Assembly (NCBI GenBank): GCA_018654255.1
Contig: JABILX010000004.1
Location: 202,083-266,082 of the forward strand
Source of the DNA: Candidatus Peregrinibacteria bacterium
GTDB taxonomy: Bacteria; Patescibacteriota; Gracilibacteria; UBA1369; LOWO2-01-FULL-3
Length of the DNA: 64,000 bases
Direction of reading: 5' to 3'
The notes below the pieces were generated by a model, which did not search any database, had not been told where the DNA came from, and was given only the letters and a program-made list of their open reading frames with translations. This document shows positions 62,602 to 64,000 of the stretch, piece after piece. Positions within the stretch are counted from its first letter, which is position 1. Each line of letters starts with the position of its first letter. The translations under genes and the position numbers were made by a program.

Positions 62602-63396
62602 ATGGGACTACTAGACGGCCTATTTGGAACAAAGAAAAAAGACTCAAAAGCAAGTACTACAAATACAAGCAAAGCTTCACGAAAAAGCTCAGCTTCTACT
62701 ATGGCTGCAACTCAAATACACCTGAAATTCGGTGAAATCAGAGACAATATACTCGTACTAAAAAACGGTGGAGTAAGAGCTGTTTTGAAAGCAACCTCCA
62801 TAAATTTTAATCTTAAATCAGAAGAAGAAAGAAATGCAATCACAATGTCATATCAAGGATTTATAAATTCACTAGAATTCCCTGTCCAAATAATGGTCAG
62901 ATCAAAAAAACTAGATATAGATAACTACATCGAGAAAATCAAGAAAATGGGAGAAAAACAAGAAAACAAACTTTTGAAAGACCAAACAATAGAATACGCA
63001 GACTTCGTCAAAAAACTAGTCGAATACACAGACATAATGCAAAAGGAATTTTATGTAGTCATCCCATACAACCCAGTCCGAGCACGAAACGTTCCCCTAT
63101 TCCAAAAATTCTTCCAAAACTTGAGACCAAAAGACTCATACGCAGAAATCAAAAAGCGTCACAAAGAATTTGCAAATCTAAAAAAGCAACTTGCTCAAAG
63201 ATTAAACATAGTAGAGTCAGGTCTAGCGAATTGTGGAATAAAAACAGACCAACTCACAACAGAACAAATTATCGAGCTTTTGTACAACACATACAACCCT
63301 CAAATTTCCAGAACAGAAAAGGTGAAAAACGTAAGCGATTTCACGATCCAAACTGATGAAGAGTCTAAAGAAGAAGAAGAATCTGAAGTAAAATAA
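62602..63396 (+). CDS. VirB4/TraC N-terminal-domain protein without an ATPase domain
   Basis: 264 aa. After a Ser/Thr/Lys-rich leader, residues about 38-210 look like the N-terminal domain of VirB4/TraC ATPases: IRDNILVLKNGGVRAVLKATSINFNLKSEEE, YQGFINSLEFPVQIMVRSKKLD, and KEFYVVIPYNPVR. The protein ends with an acidic tail (DEESKEEEESEVK) and has no Walker motifs. Separate N-domain and ATPase genes occur in candidate-phyla clusters, but here rRNA genes follow, so the ATPase gene must be elsewhere. Confidence 0.75.
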   Translation: MGLLDGLFGTKKKDSKASTTNTSKASRKSSASTMAATQIHLKFGEIRDNILVLKNGGVRAVLKATSINFNLKSEEERNAITMSYQGFINSLEFPVQIMVRSKKLDIDNYIEKIKKMGEKQENKLLKDQTIEYADFVKKLVEYTDIMQKEFYVVIPYNPVRARNVPLFQKFFQNLRPKDSYAEIKKRHKEFANLKKQLAQRLNIVESGLANCGIKTDQLTTEQIIELLYNTYNPQISRTEKVKNVSDFTIQTDEESKEEEESEVK

Positions 63397-63403
63397 AAGG
63401 CAC

Positions 63404-63524
63404 TATCTTGGCAACGATCTACTTTCCCACGGGTCAACCCCGCAGTATCATAGACGAGGGAAGGCTTAACTTCTGTGTTCGAGATGGGAACAGGTGTACC
63501 CCTTTCTCTATAGCTGCCAAGACA
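63404..63524 (-). rRNA. rrf: 5S ribosomal RNA
   Basis: About 121 nt. Terminal stem TCTTGGCA with TGCCAAGA, the conserved CCCATCTCGAACACAGAAGTTAAGC, and the late GGGAAAGTAGATCG segment are all clear. It is downstream of 23S on the same strand. Confidence 0.97.
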
Positions 63525-63549
63525 CTACCTTTTATTTAAACGATCTTAT

Positions 63550-63580
63550 CCGGTGATGGTTTTTTACCACCAATCACCGG
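63550..63580 (-). other. Hairpin in the 23S-5S spacer
   Basis: CCGGTGAT and ATCACCGG form an eight-pair perfect stem around a T/A-rich loop. It is probably an rRNA processing stem. Confidence 0.5.
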
Positions 63581-63629
63581 TCAAAGTAAAGGTTCTCTAT
63601 AACAGTCAACATTCGACTGAAACTAAAAA

Positions 63630-64000
<371 letters not shown>

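Overview
This 64 kb window looks like chromosome from a small-genome bacterium of the Patescibacteria (Candidate Phyla Radiation), perhaps near the Gracilibacteria/Peregrinibacteria branch. That placement is inferred from gene content and style: an A+T-rich genome with overlapping or nearly abutting genes, an archaeal/eukaryote-like Elp3, a TrmB-type regulator, dispersed pieces of a PrgI/VirB4/VirD4-like secretion system, orphan solute-binding proteins and many lineage-restricted hypothetical proteins. Long conserved genes (ileS, lepA, uvrC, recG) read through with no in-frame TGA and TGA is used as a stop, so the code is standard, not the UGA=Gly code of some relatives. No prophage, insertion sequence, CRISPR array or integron was seen.

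Layout. 1-10.5 kb: end of a glycosyltransferase, a Cys-rich membrane protein, der, a nucleotidyltransferase-like gene, uvrC (with an unusual acetyltransferase insert), thiI, tRNA-Leu(CAA), obgE-pth, rplU and two small beta-rich unknowns. 10.5-15.6 kb: a pseudouridine synthase, a TrmB-like regulator, tyrS-recG. 15.6-22.5 kb: a structured intergenic region, two tandem paralogous unknowns, elp3 divergent from a Trm9-like methyltransferase, wecG/tagA. 22.5-30 kb: gatB-coaE operon, lepB, a family-4 uracil-DNA glycosylase, an nrnA-like phosphoesterase, fmt. 30-41.5 kb: a sugar-binding lipoprotein, ssb, ribE-ribH-pgk, a PAP2-like phosphatase, a VirD4-like ATPase, rplI-ruvX, a membrane-anchored peptide-binding-type protein, secG. 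41.5-50.5 kb: ileS behind a T-box leader, then purC-purE-purB divergent from purA. 50.5-59.2 kb: a DEAD-box helicase, tRNA-Val, tRNA-Leu(GAG), fthC-glyA, and an operon joining a second anchored binding protein to a SpoIIE-type phosphatase. 59.2-64 kb: a compact lipoprotein cassette with paired 5' and 3' untranslated arms, lepA, PrgI and VirB4-N-like genes, 5S rRNA and the 3' end of 23S rRNA.

Genes that work together: tRNA maturation and wobble modification (thiI, elp3, the Trm9-like gene, pth, gatB, fmt, tyrS, ileS); the DNA and ribosome GTPases and repair (der, obgE, lepA, uvrC, recG, udg, ruvX, ssb); one-carbon metabolism (fthC, glyA, fmt); a partial purine pathway (purE, purC, purB, purA); and the last two steps of riboflavin synthesis.

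Gene starts have a common style. Shine-Dalgarno sequences are almost absent, while good -10 boxes often lie only 6-9 nt before the start codon, which predicts many leaderless mRNAs. The most unusual loci are the lipoprotein cassette at 59.2-59.9 kb, the UvrC-GNAT fusion, the Elp3/Trm9-like pair, the T-box in front of a type-2 IleRS, and the Cys/Gly tail of PurB.
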